Made by a program: the position numbers and the translations under genes. The notes beneath the pieces are model-generated. The model saw only the letters and a program-made list of their open reading frames with translations. It was not told where the DNA came from and searched no databases. A DNA stretch of 40,348 bases from an uncultured Oscillospiraceae bacterium (GTDB lineage Bacteria; Bacillota; Clostridia; Oscillospirales; Oscillospiraceae), in assembly GCA_947627285.1 (NCBI GenBank), contig CANQVL010000024.1:1-40348 (forward strand). The letters run 5' to 3'. This document shows positions 8,242-18,400 of this stretch, piece after piece; the first letter of the stretch is position 1; each line of letters starts with the position of its first letter.

Positions 8242-9660
8242 TCACTTTCTCTCCGCCCATTCCTTCTGCATCTCCTTTTCAAGCTTTGGCATGATCTCGT
8301 CAACAATTACCTCCCGTGCCGTCTTTTTACCCGACCACACCTGGTCCAAGGGAGTGTTGATCACCTGGTAGATCGTGGTGTAGTTGTAAAGCTTAAACAT
8401 GTTGTCCCGCACGGCACAGTCACGCATGACGTCGACCACGGCGGTCCTGTATTCATCCGTGTAATATTCTCCGCCGCTCAGCCACTCGTCTATTTTCTCC
8501 TCGTCGGTGTAATAGCTCATGTCCGACGGCATCCACAGCCCCTTTTGTACCTGCCCCATGATGTTGTCCGTATCGTACATATACTCCAGCAGACGCATCG
8601 CCTCCTCCTTGTGCTCCGATTCCTTGAAGACCGTGATTATCGGGCCGGAGGTCAGGACCGTATAGTTTTTCAGCACCGGACCCACCCCAAAGCCCAGGTT
8701 CAGCGTGCCGTTTTCGATATACTTCTTGTACCACAGCAGATTGTACTGACCGGCGTAGCTCATTGCCACCTTCCCCGTGAGGAGGACGTTGTTCCCGCCG
8801 CCTATGGCGCCGCGGGACGCGGGATTCGGCATGACGTGATATACGTTTATAAGGTCCGCGACCATCTGATACGCCTCTATCGTCTCCTCCCTGTCCATCC
8901 AAATCTCGGTCGCGTCACTGTTCAGTATCCCGCCTCCGTTGTTTATCGCCAGCATCTCCGCGGGGAAATCGGATATCGCGTATACCTTTATATGGTCCGG
9001 GTCAAAGCCCTCCTCATCCGGATGCCTGCCGTTCACATCCACCGTCAGCCTTATACACGCGTCTATAAATTCCCCCCACGACCAGGCGTCCTCCACACGC
9101 GACGGGACATCGACGCCCATAGAGGCGCAGTAATCCCTGTCGTAGAAAAGCGTATAGCATTCGGCGATATAGCTGGCGCCCACCGTTCCGTTTGAGGTGT
9201 TGTCAAAGGTCACCGCCTCAAGCCGGCCGCTTATCTGACCGCTTTCGTAAAGCTCGCCCACATCGGCGTACATTCCGTTCTTTGCCCATTTCATAGTGCT
9301 CATTTCCTGCATTTGCCCGATATCCGGCATCGTATGCGTCGCCGCCATGGAGTTGAGCTTTGTCATATACTCCCCCTGGGGGATATACAGGTAGTTGACC
9401 TTTATATCGGGATTGTCCTTTTCAAAGGCGGCAAATATCTCCTCAAACATCTTCCTTTCCTCGGAATCGCCCCAGTTGCAAAACGTTATCTCCGTGACGT
9501 CTTCGCCGCCGCCCGCCTGTTCGCCGCCCTGGGAGCCGCCTCCGCCCTGCTCCACCTGTATGCCTGAGCCCGCCCCGTCCTTTGAGCAGGCCGTCAAAGA
9601 CAACAGCGTCAAAAGGCAAAGGGCCCACGCAAGCCAACGTCTTGGATATTTATTCTTCAT
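8242..9660 (-). CDS. Sugar ABC transporter substrate-binding lipoprotein
   Basis: 472 residues. A lysine-rich start and hydrophobic stretch lead to the lipobox L-T-A-C (Cys at about residue 25), followed by a Gly/Gln-rich linker to about residue 53. The mature protein begins 'E-I-T-F-C-N-W-G-D-S-E-E-R-K-M-F-E-E-I-F', typical of the family 1 extracellular solute-binding fold (MalE/UgpB-like) used with CUT1 permeases. It would catch oligosaccharides outside the membrane and pass them to the two permeases encoded upstream in the same operon. It lies between two GH127 genes rather than next to the permeases, which is unusual. The start is 6 bases after the previous stop with AAGGAG 11 bases upstream. 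Confidence 0.93.
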   Translation of the reverse strand: MKNKYPRRWLAWALCLLTLLSLTACSKDGAGSGIQVEQGGGGSQGGEQAGGGEDVTEITFCNWGDSEERKMFEEIFAAFEKDNPDIKVNYLYIPQGEYMTKLNSMAATHTMPDIGQMQEMSTMKWAKNGMYADVGELYESGQISGRLEAVTFDNTSNGTVGASYIAECYTLFYDRDYCASMGVDVPSRVEDAWSWGEFIDACIRLTVDVNGRHPDEEGFDPDHIKVYAISDFPAEMLAINNGGGILNSDATEIWMDREETIEAYQMVADLINVYHVMPNPASRGAIGGGNNVLLTGKVAMSYAGQYNLLWYKKYIENGTLNLGFGVGPVLKNYTVLTSGPIITVFKESEHKEEAMRLLEYMYDTDNIMGQVQKGLWMPSDMSYYTDEEKIDEWLSGGEYYTDEYRTAVVDVMRDCAVRDNMFKLYNYTTIYQVINTPLDQVWSGKKTAREVIVDEIMPKLEKEMQKEWAERK

Positions 9661-9666
9661 ACGGCA

Positions 9667-11580
9667 TTATTCTCCTTTCTCCGAATCAAATCGTTGGTTC
9701 CAACAGCACGCTCCGCGCGCCAGGCGCGGTGGAACAAGCTGGGAATTATCAAACCATGTGGTGTACCGCGTCCCGCTCTGCCCCGCCGTCGCGAAATCGC
9801 AAAGCGTCACCGTCTCCCCCGCCGCGTTGCGCGCCTTCAACAGCACGGCGGGCGACGGGTATCCCTCCTCGCTGACCGTGAGCTCAGGCGAAAAGCTCTC
9901 CAGGTCCAGAGCCTGAGCCCTCCCGTCCCACTCCGGCTCAAAACGGCTGTCCAATGCCAGGAGGACCGGGCCGCGGTATACCGATATTTGCCCCAGATGG
10001 GTCTTTTCAGCCGCCCAATAGTGCGGGCTCATATCCAGGGAAAGCTCCACGGTGTCGCCGCTCTCCCAGGTCTTTGTGATTTTGTAGTATCCTCCCGCCA
10101 GCGGCTTCTCAAGCCTCTTGCCGTTGACTGAGATCTGCGTGTTCTCGGACCATATCGGCACGCGGATATTCAGGCTGAAGGCTTCCGCCTCCTCCGGCTC
10201 CAATGTCAGCCGTACCGTTCCGTCAGCCGGATAGCCGGTGCGTTGCGTAAGCCGGATGAGATTGCCGGCGGGGGTGGCGGCAACCATCTCGCTTTCCCCG
10301 AAATAGTTGACGTAGATCCCGGTATCGTCGCGCGTAAGCGCCCAGTCGGACAGCGTGCCGATGCCAAGCGCGGCGTTGGACATACAGCAGCTGAATTCCG
10401 GCGCGCCCTGCACCGCCTGCCAGTTCAGCTCCTGGATGGACGCCACCCTGTAGCCCTCCTGGGGCGTGTCATACGTCCACCAGCGCCCCGCCATATCCTG
10501 CGCTCCCAGAACGGCGTTCCAGAAGGTGAGCTCAAGCTCGTCTATAAGGTCAGAGCGCTTAGCCCTGCCTGCCGCCTCAGCCAAAAGATATGCCCAGCTG
10601 ACGTTTCCGCAGGTCTCGGCGCTTCCCGCCTCGTAAGGCGAGCCGACGGCTCCCTCCGCGGTGGTATTGGCGCCCGTACTGCGCCTGTCGGTGAGTATGA
10701 TGCTCTCGACCATATACTGGAGCGCGTCCTCGTAGCCGCTGTCCCCCAGCGCCTCCCCGATCGGTCCCAGCGCCGCCACCTCAAAGACGTTTTCCCAGTT
10801 GTTTCGCAGCGTCTCGCAGTATTCCACGCCGTTCTCCGCCGCGTTTTTATAGTCTCCGCCTGTCCAGCCCCAGGCGAGGATATATTTCTCAAGCAGCTGA
10901 TAGAATCGCGCCTCTCCCGTCTCCAGGTACAGCTGGGCGATCCCGCCTATGGGCATTGTGTCGTTTATTCCCCGCGTCTCCGCCTGCTCGATGTAATAAT
11001 CCCCCAGCCGTATACTCAGCTCCAGCGCCGCCGGACTTGAGCTGGACATGTACCACTCGATCGCTCCGTTCAGCCAGGACGGATTGATCAGTGGGAATTC
11101 CTCGCCCTCGGCGTCATATTCAAGACTGCCGTACTCGTCAAGGCACGCTAGAGCGTCCGCCACTATCCGCTCCATCTTTTCATAAAGGACCGGGTCGCGC
11201 TCCATTTCATAACACCCCGCCGCTCCCCGCAGAAGACACGGAGTAAACATCCCGAACCAGAAATCCACCTGTCCGGCGATGTCGGTCTCACCGTTCTGCC
11301 TCACGGAATCCAGCATAAGCGGGTTGCTCTCATAGGCGTCGTAGAGCCAATTCTTCAGATTCGCGTCAACACGCGCCCCCACATATCCGCCAAAATGAGC
11401 AAGGTACTGCGTGCCCTTTAAGGCCGCGTCTTCCCTGTCCTTCGAGTCCAGCTCCGACAGGTCAAAATAGGCCCCATCAGACGTATCCTCCCGATTTTGC
11501 GCCGCTGCGTTATCGCATCCGCCGGCGAGGAGGCACAGACATATAAGAAACGCCGTGACCCGGATCGCTTTTTTGTTCAT
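9667..11580 (-). CDS. GH127-type beta-L-arabinofuranosidase homologue, lipoprotein
   Basis: 637 residues from the ATG at 11580, which has GGGGAGG 7 bases upstream and overlaps the preceding stop as ATGA. The N-terminus MNKKAIRVTAFLICLCLLAG-G-C is a lipoprotein signal peptide, so the enzyme should sit on the outer face of the membrane. The family residues are present: E309 in EGAVGSP, E322 and C324 in AETC, and C398-C399 in FSCC, the predicted nucleophile and zinc site. The sequence has diverged strongly from its two paralogues (for example F-S-C-C-M-S-N-A in place of L-N-C-C-S). It probably removes beta-L-arabinofuranosyl or similar groups before uptake. Substrate is inferred from the family only. 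Confidence 0.88.
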   Translation of the reverse strand: MNKKAIRVTAFLICLCLLAGGCDNAAAQNREDTSDGAYFDLSELDSKDREDAALKGTQYLAHFGGYVGARVDANLKNWLYDAYESNPLMLDSVRQNGETDIAGQVDFWFGMFTPCLLRGAAGCYEMERDPVLYEKMERIVADALACLDEYGSLEYDAEGEEFPLINPSWLNGAIEWYMSSSSPAALELSIRLGDYYIEQAETRGINDTMPIGGIAQLYLETGEARFYQLLEKYILAWGWTGGDYKNAAENGVEYCETLRNNWENVFEVAALGPIGEALGDSGYEDALQYMVESIILTDRRSTGANTTAEGAVGSPYEAGSAETCGNVSWAYLLAEAAGRAKRSDLIDELELTFWNAVLGAQDMAGRWWTYDTPQEGYRVASIQELNWQAVQGAPEFSCCMSNAALGIGTLSDWALTRDDTGIYVNYFGESEMVAATPAGNLIRLTQRTGYPADGTVRLTLEPEEAEAFSLNIRVPIWSENTQISVNGKRLEKPLAGGYYKITKTWESGDTVELSLDMSPHYWAAEKTHLGQISVYRGPVLLALDSRFEPEWDGRAQALDLESFSPELTVSEEGYPSPAVLLKARNAAGETVTLCDFATAGQSGTRYTTWFDNSQLVPPRLARGACCWNQRFDSEKGE

Positions 11581-13598
11581 CTCCATACCTCCCCTTCCCA
11601 ACGTGACAGCCATTTTTCTGCGCCGGTGCGGACCTCCAGCAGCTCCGGGTCGACCGCCGGCAGCCAGGAGGTGTAATCCGTGCCGGCTTGTCCGGCAGTG
11701 GCAAAATCGCACAGCACAAGGCGCGTCCCGCCGGCACATTCCGCCTCGAGGCATATGACCGGCTCCGGATACGCGGGGACCACCTCCGGCTGAGCGGGCG
11801 AAAGCCTCAGGGTCCCGAGCTCAAGCTGTGGGAGCTCCTCCTTCGGGAGGTTACCGTTGAACCTCTCATCGTAGGTAAGCAGCAGCGGTCCGTAGTATAG
11901 GGATACCTGGCCCGCCCTGTTTTCCTCACCCTGCCACGCGTGTACCGTCATGGCTATATCGAGCCGCACAACATCCCCGCTTTTCCATACGCGCCGGACG
12001 GAGCAATACTCTCCCGCCTTACACTCCACGCTCTCCCCGTTGACGGTGACCGCGCTTCCCTCCGCCCAGGCAGGTATCCTGAGGCGCAGTGTGAATTCCT
12101 CCTCCGCCTCCACGGAAAGCTTAACAGCCACAGCTCCGCCGCGCGGATAATCCGTCTCCTCCTCAATAAGGAGCTTTGCGCCGGAGGGAGTCGTCAGAGC
12201 AAAGCTGCTCTCGCCGTAATAGTTGACGGTAACTCCCCTCTCATCGGTGCCGGCCGCCCATTCGGACAGCAGTCCAAAGCCGTTGGGACCGCTCATGGAA
12301 CAGCAGTTGAGCTCCGGACTCCCCGCCGTCGCCTGGAAGCCAAGCTCTATTGCCGACGCGAGCCTGACCCCCTCGTCTGGGGTGCTGTAAGTAAAGTTCC
12401 TTCCCGAGGCCGCCTGAGCTCCCAACAGCGCGTTCAGCGTGGAAAGCTCCAGCTCGTCCGCCAGACGGCTGTCGCCGGTGAGCCTCAGGGCCTTCGCCGT
12501 CAGCTCCATCCATGTCACAGTGGCGCAGGTCTCCACGGAGCCCTCCCGGTAGGGCGACCCCACCGCCTGCTCCCCGCTCATCATTCCGCCGCTGTTGTGG
12601 CGTTCATATTCGCAAAGCGACCGGTACAGGTTCAAAAAGGCATCCTTATATGACTCATCCCCCGTAAGCTCGTAGACGTCCGCCAGACCCAGCACTGCGT
12701 GCATCGTCTCCCAGCGCTTTTGCTTCAGTCCGTTATACGGTGTCCCCGCCAGACCGCGCCGGTAAAAATCACCGCCGTTTTCCCCCTGCCACGCCGCCAG
12801 GAGGCAGTTCGCGAAATCAAGCCAGCCCTGCTCGCCGGTCATCTCATAGAGCCGCAGATATACAGGCAGTATGGACAGGTTCTTGTCCCCCTCCCTGATC
12901 TCCGAAATGCTGTGTCCGTCGTTAAAATAGTCCGCAATAAAGCGCGCCGCCCCTTTTGCCGTCTCAAAGGCAAGCTCGTTTCCGGTCCTGTCGTACCACT
13001 CCAGCAGTCCGCGGATTATGTGGTAATGGTTCCACATATCCCAGTTTGACGTGTTCATGGTACTGCCGCCGATATCCATCGAGACGCTCCCCAGCATTCG
13101 GTCCCCGCGGAAGAATACGCCAAGGTAACCGTCCCCGCCCTGCGCCTTGGACAGCGCGTCGGTGAGACTGTCGCCGATTTTTTTCAGCTCCTCATCGGGA
13201 TAAAGCGCGTAGACCCTGGCGATCCCCATCAGGTACTTCCCCGGAAACTCCCCGTACCACGCCACCAAATTGTGCTGTATCGCCGCGTCCCGCTGATAAA
13301 AGCGCTCCATCATTCCGGAATTGCTGTAATACGCGGTGTACAGCCAGCGGTTTACCAGGTTCTCGATCCGCTCCCCCATGACGCCCCCAAAGGAGGCGCC
13401 GCGCAGGGCTCCCGCCCTGTCGAACACAGGGTCCTCCAACGTAAGGTAAGGCTGTGAGAAGCTGTCCCACTCAGGCGTTTGAGCCCTATACCCCGCTTCT
13501 TCGCTGTCGCCGTCCTCATTTTCTCCTGTCCGCGCGCCGCACCCGCTCAAAAGCAGCGCAAGAGCCAGCGGCAGACAGCATAATTTTTTAAATTTCAT
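11577..13598 (-). CDS. GH127-type beta-L-arabinofuranosidase homologue, lipoprotein
   Basis: 673 residues from the ATG at 13598, preceded by AAAGGGGGA. The start MKFKKLCCLPLALALLLSGC carries the lipobox L-S-G-C, then an acidic linker. Motifs: 'W-D-M-W-N-H-Y-H-I-I-R-G-L-L' in the barrel, E343 in GEQAVGSP (acid/base), E356 and C358 in VETC, C432-C433 in LNCC. It is closer to the cytoplasmic paralogue at 6360-8219 than to the lipoprotein encoded immediately downstream. It lies 50 bases after the second permease gene and is translationally coupled (ATGA) to the next GH127 gene. Two different surface GH127 enzymes made from overlapping genes suggest that they cleave different linkages of the same polymer (inference). 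Confidence 0.9.
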   Translation of the reverse strand: MKFKKLCCLPLALALLLSGCGARTGENEDGDSEEAGYRAQTPEWDSFSQPYLTLEDPVFDRAGALRGASFGGVMGERIENLVNRWLYTAYYSNSGMMERFYQRDAAIQHNLVAWYGEFPGKYLMGIARVYALYPDEELKKIGDSLTDALSKAQGGDGYLGVFFRGDRMLGSVSMDIGGSTMNTSNWDMWNHYHIIRGLLEWYDRTGNELAFETAKGAARFIADYFNDGHSISEIREGDKNLSILPVYLRLYEMTGEQGWLDFANCLLAAWQGENGGDFYRRGLAGTPYNGLKQKRWETMHAVLGLADVYELTGDESYKDAFLNLYRSLCEYERHNSGGMMSGEQAVGSPYREGSVETCATVTWMELTAKALRLTGDSRLADELELSTLNALLGAQAASGRNFTYSTPDEGVRLASAIELGFQATAGSPELNCCSMSGPNGFGLLSEWAAGTDERGVTVNYYGESSFALTTPSGAKLLIEEETDYPRGGAVAVKLSVEAEEEFTLRLRIPAWAEGSAVTVNGESVECKAGEYCSVRRVWKSGDVVRLDIAMTVHAWQGEENRAGQVSLYYGPLLLTYDERFNGNLPKEELPQLELGTLRLSPAQPEVVPAYPEPVICLEAECAGGTRLVLCDFATAGQAGTDYTSWLPAVDPELLEVRTGAEKWLSRWEGEVWR

Positions 13599-13648
13599 CA
13601 GGTCCCCCTTTGATAAGGCATAAATATGTTTCCGCATCGGCGCCGCCG

Positions 13649-14491
13649 TTATTTCATTCCGCTGAGTATCCTGCCGTTGACGAAATACCGCTGGCAGAAA
13701 AGGAACAGCAGCACCGCCGGGACCGTTGTGGCGACCGCCCCCGCCATTATCACGCCCAGGTTGCTCCCATAGCTTCCGGAGAACTGCTGCATCGCCAGTG
13801 CGAGCGTATACTTGTTCGGGTCATACAGCATGATCAGCGGCCCCATGAAATCATTCCAGCAGCCAAGCACCGTAAACACGGTCACCACCACTAAAGCCGG
13901 GCGGATCAGCGGCAAAATGATGCGCCAATACACCCAGAAAAAGCTCGCCCCCTCAATGTACGCCGCGTCGTCAAGCTCCCGTGGGATGCCCATTATAAAC
14001 TGGCGCAAAAGGAAAATGTTGAACGCCCCGCCGCCGAAAAACGAGGGGATTATCAACGGCCAGTATGTGTTGATAAGCCCGAGCTCATTCCAGATTATGA
14101 ACCCCGGGATCATCGTCACCGCTCCCGGAAGCATCATCGTCGCCAGGCACAGGGTAAACCACAGCTTTTTCCCGGCAAATCGCAGTCTGGCAAACGCGTA
14201 GGCCGCCATACTGCTTGTAAGCACCGTGCCGACGGTCACAGGCACAAGTATCTTCATCGTGTTCAGCGCGTATTTGAAAAACGGAAACTCACCGGAAAAT
14301 ATTTCGCCGTAATTTTCCGCGTGCGGGCTCTCGGACCACATCAGCGGCGGCTGCCGGTATATCTCCCGCAGATCCATCAGCGATGTGCGGATGAGCCAGA
14401 AAAACGGGAACAGGCACACTGCGCTTCCCAGCACAAGGATCAATGTGCATATCCGCCGGATCCGACGGTCATTTTTACTGACTTGTTTCAT
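13649..14491 (-). CDS. Carbohydrate ABC transporter permease (MalG/AraQ type)
   Basis: 280 residues with about six membrane segments. The cytoplasmic EAA loop is visible as 'E-L-D-D-A-A-Y-I-E-G-A-S-F-F-W-V-Y-W-R-I-I-L-P-L-I-R-P-A-L' at about 185-213, which docks on the ATPase. The length, the N-terminal segment 'A-V-C-L-F-P-F-F-W-L-I-R-T-S-L' and the 'Y-F-V-N-G-R-I-L-S-G-M-K' tail are typical of CUT1 second permeases. GAGGTG lies 8 bases before the ATG. The gene begins 11 bases after the first permease gene ends. It should form the membrane channel with that protein and rely on a shared MsmK-type ATPase, because none is encoded here. Confidence 0.94.
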   Translation of the reverse strand: MKQVSKNDRRIRRICTLILVLGSAVCLFPFFWLIRTSLMDLREIYRQPPLMWSESPHAENYGEIFSGEFPFFKYALNTMKILVPVTVGTVLTSSMAAYAFARLRFAGKKLWFTLCLATMMLPGAVTMIPGFIIWNELGLINTYWPLIIPSFFGGGAFNIFLLRQFIMGIPRELDDAAYIEGASFFWVYWRIILPLIRPALVVVTVFTVLGCWNDFMGPLIMLYDPNKYTLALAMQQFSGSYGSNLGVIMAGAVATTVPAVLLFLFCQRYFVNGRILSGMK

Positions 14492-14502
14492 TTTGTTTCA
14501 CC

Positions 14503-15426
14503 TCAGCTTTGCCCCGACTCGTAGAACACCCGGCTCTTGAACACCCTGAAAAACAGCGCGGACAGCACGACTATCAGCAGGAAAAGCATCCACGCCATGG
14601 CGCAGGCGTACCCCATCTGATTGTCCGTAAACGCCTTCAGATACAGGTAATAGGAGAAGAACAGGCTCTTTCCGTTGGGTCCGCCGCCGGTCATCATCAT
14701 AGCCTGTGTAAATACCTGAAGGGAGCCGATCATGCTCATCAGCACGTTGAAAAACAGCACCGGCGAAAGATACGGCAGCGTTACCGTCCTGAACCGCGCC
14801 CAGGCTCCGCCGCCGTCGATAGCCACGGCCTCCAAAAGCTCCGGCGGGACCGACTGGAGCCCCGACAGGTAGATCACTATCGAGCCGCCGCAGGACCAGA
14901 CAGACATTAGGACCAGGGACGGGATAACGGTGGATTCACCCGCCAGCCAGTCGCAGGGCGGAAGCCCCAGGGCGGACAAGATGTTGTTGAACAGGCCGTA
15001 ATCCACATTGAACAGCCAGCCCCATAACAGCGCCTGGGCGACCGCCGGAACGATGGTGGGCAGATAATAGATAGTGCGGAATATCCCCTGGAGCCTTGTG
15101 TCGGTGTTCAGCAGAAGCGCCACCGTAAGGGCGACCAGATTGGAGGAGATCACCGACAAAACGGCATAATAAAGCGTCGCCTTCACCGAGCCCCAGAAGT
15201 AGTAGTCCTCCGTCAGAAGCGACCGGTAATTTCCAAGCCCCACAAACGTCCAGTCGGTCAGCATGTTCCAATCCGTCAGGCTCGCCGCAAGGCTTACAAG
15301 TATCGGCAGCAGCGCGAACAGAAGCAGTCCCAGCAGGGCGGGACCGGCGAAGAGATAGCCGGCGAGGTTCTCTCTTCGCGCCCTTCCGCTCAAATGGGTA
15401 TTTTTCCTTTGCTTTGCCAAGCTCAA
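14503..15426 (-). CDS. Carbohydrate ABC transporter permease (MalF/UgpA type)
   Basis: 307 residues with about six membrane segments. It begins with a basic N-terminus and 'Y-L-F-A-G-P-A-L-L-G-L-L-L-F-A-L-L-P' and has 'R-T-I-Y-Y-L-P-T-I-V-P-A-V-A' and the EAA loop 'E-L-L-E-A-V-A-I-D-G-G-G-A-W-A-R-F-R-T-V-T-L-P-Y-L-S-P', all hallmarks of CUT1 first permeases. The start is a TTG: the codon at 15426 overlaps the stop of the giant surface protein gene (TTGA), with AAAGGAGG only 3 bases away. An in-frame TTG at 15420 has 9-base spacing and may be the real start. Either way the genes are coupled. Confidence 0.93.
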   Translation of the reverse strand: MSLAKQRKNTHLSGRARRENLAGYLFAGPALLGLLLFALLPILVSLAASLTDWNMLTDWTFVGLGNYRSLLTEDYYFWGSVKATLYYAVLSVISSNLVALTVALLLNTDTRLQGIFRTIYYLPTIVPAVAQALLWGWLFNVDYGLFNNILSALGLPPCDWLAGESTVIPSLVLMSVWSCGGSIVIYLSGLQSVPPELLEAVAIDGGGAWARFRTVTLPYLSPVLFFNVLMSMIGSLQVFTQAMMMTGGGPNGKSLFFSYYLYLKAFTDNQMGYACAMAWMLFLLIVVLSALFFRVFKSRVFYESGQS

Positions 15427-18400
15427 TTTCCTCCTTTGCCTCCCCTGCGCTTACCGCGCCATACGGCGATCCCAACACCTCCCGCCGCGACAGCGGCGGC
15501 GGCGCCGACCGCCCGGATCCACACGCCTGATGACCTATGCTCCTCCGGTACAGTATCCGTACCGTCCTGCGCCGGGGGCGGCGCGATGGCGGGAGGTATG
15601 TCCTCCGGCTCCGGTTCCGTCGCCTTCTCGCACCAGAGCCTGACGCCGTCGATGTAATACGTTCCCATTCCGCTGTCAAGGTTCGGATACAGGACCGCGT
15701 AGGAAAGATGTTCAAAATCCATGACCCCGCTGCCGTCTGTCGGGCGGAGCACGGCGGGATTCCCCGCTGTGTCCGTGTTTACCTGCAGCCAGCCCCGGCT
15801 GCTCAGCGCCGAGTTCAGCCCGCAGCTGAGCCATTTTTCCGTTCCGTCGTCAAATTGCAAATAGATGCTGTACTGAAGGAAAAGTACCTCTCCTCCCTCG
15901 GATTTCGCGAAGCAGGTAAAATACCAGTCTCCCCAGCCTACCTGCTTCAGATAGTCTGTAACCACCCAACCCGCGCCGCTGTAGCTGCTCTGCTGATCGC
16001 TCACCTTCAGGCTGAAGCTGCCGGAGTAGCTGTCCTCCTCCGTGCGCTCAAGCCTCGCTCCCTCGCCGTGCGTAAAAAGGTGTCCGGGCGCTCCCGCGTC
16101 CAGGGGATCCTCAAAATCTCCGTCCAGCGGAAAGCTGTCAAATTGGAACGTGGGAGCCTCATATTCGTCCGGTCCCCTTCTCAGGCTTACATCGTCAAGA
16201 TAATAGTCCCCAAGCTCGTTTTCCTTTGTGCACGGGTAAAGCGTGGCCTGCTCGAGCTTTGAGAAATCATGCGTCATTCCCTTTACGCTCCTCAACAGCG
16301 CGTCGCCGCCCGCGTAGTCCGTATTCACCGGGCACCACTCGTCCGGAGTGATATAATACATCGCCGGCGGCTGGAGCCAGTCCTCAGTGCCGTCCTCAAA
16401 CCGCAGATATATGCAGTAATGGAGCATCATGGGCTCGTCCTTTGCCCGGGCATACGCGTGGAAGAAATAATTGCCCCGGCCTTCATTTCGCAGGAGCTCC
16501 GTCACATCCCACCCCGCGCCGGAATACGCCAAGGTGCGGTTGGAAACATGAATGCTGTCAAGTCCCTGATATTTTACGTCGTAGTCCCTGGTGAGCACTC
16601 CGTCGCCGTGGACAAAATAGCTCTCCCCGCCCACGGTCATATCGTCGCGCTCCCGCGCCGGCTCGCCCGTAAGCGACGCCGCGCCGATATAATAATCGCC
16701 CAGCTGTCCCTCCCCCGTGGTGGGGTAAACCACCACGCGCTCAAGCCCTTCAAGCCACGCCCCGGGGATCTCAAACACCCCCAGGACCGTCGTCCAGCTG
16801 CCGCCTCCTATCCTCGCAGAGGCGCTCAGATATTTGCAGTCGGCGACGTCCTCCGAATACCAGAACTCCATATTGTAGGTGAGGTCCGTCTCATCCTCCG
16901 ACCGGGCTTCAACGGAAAGCGTCCACTGAAGATCCTTCGCAAGCGTCCCCAGCGAAGCGGCGGGGATACTCCATGCCGCGCCCTCCCAGACGTTCCGGCG
17001 GCCGGAGACCTTCAGGCTCTTCCCGCCCTTATATTCGGGATCTGCCGCCGAAAGCTGCACGCTGTCGCCCTGGGCATATGGCTGGACGCCGCAAAGAGGC
17101 ATACTTACCGTTTTTCCTGCGGACGGCTTGCTCCCGCCGCCGTCACTCTCCTTTGGCGCGGGCTCGCCTGTGAGCGACACCTCCGCCAGGTAGTAGTCGC
17201 CCAGCTGTCCCTCCCCCGTCATGGGGTAAATCACCACACGGACAAGATTTTCAAGCCACTCCTCCGGTATATTGAACGTGCCAACCAAGTGCGTCCACCC
17301 GTCGGGCCCTATTTTCGCCGTCGTACTCTGATATTTGCAATCCGCCACGTTATCCGAATACCAGAACTCCAGGTTATACGAAAGCTCCATCGCCTCGTCG
17401 CCCCGCGCCTGCATTGAGAGCATCCACAGCCGGTTTTCAAAAAGCTCCCCAAGCGAGGAGGCAGGAATATTCCACGCCGCGCCTTCCCAAATATTCCGGC
17501 GTCCCGCGACCTTCACGCACTGTCCCTCAAAGCCGGCGTCCTCCGCGTCGGACAGCGTCACGCCCTCGCCCTGTGCGTAGGGCTCAGCGCCCAGGACCGC
17601 AAGCTCCTTAACATACTCCGGCGCTTTAGTCCCTGTGAGCGCCACCTCCGCCAGGTAATAATTACCCAACTGTCCCTCCCCCGTCATGGGGTAAATCACC
17701 ACACGGACAAGATTTACAAGCCACTCCTCCGGTATATTGAACGTGCCAACCAAATGCGTCCACCCGTCGGGCCCTATTTTCGCCGTCGTACTCTGATACT
17801 TGCAATCCGCAACGTTATCCGAATACCAGAATTCCAGGTTATACGAAAGCTCCATCGCCTCGTCGCTCCGCGCCTGCATTGAGAGCATCCACAGCCGTTT
17901 TTCAACAAGCTCCCCAAGCGAGGAGGCGGGAATATTCCACGCCGCGCCCTCCCAAACATTCCGGCGTCCCGCGACCTTCACGCACTGTCCCTCAAGACCG
18001 GCATCCTCCGCGTCGGACAGCGTCACGCCCTCGCCCTGTGCGTAGGGCTCAGCGCCCAATATCTCCAGCTCCTTAACATACTCCGGCGCTTCTGTTCCTG
18101 TTAGCTCCACCTCAGCCAGATAGTAATTACCCAGCTGTCCCTCACCCGTCATGGGGTAAATCACCACACGGATAAGATTTTCAAGCCAGTCCTCCGGTAT
18201 ATTGAACGTGCCAACCAAACGCGTCCACCCATCGGGCCCGATCTGCGCCGTCGCTCTCTGGTACTTGCAATCCGTCACGCTATCCGAATACCAGAACTCC
18301 AGATTATACGAAAGCTCCATCGCCTCGTCGCTCCGCGCCTGCATGGAGAGCATCCACAGCCTGTTTTCAGCAAGCTCCCCCAGCGAGGAGGCGGGAATAT

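Noticed and set aside
8128-9195. 355-codon plus-strand open frame
   Set aside because: It runs antisense to the binding-lipoprotein gene, is rich in His, Arg and Val, and has no recognisable motif; a G+C-rich codon shadow.
16269-17417. 382-codon plus-strand open frame
   Set aside because: Antisense to the repeat array; its internal repeats simply mirror those of the real surface protein.
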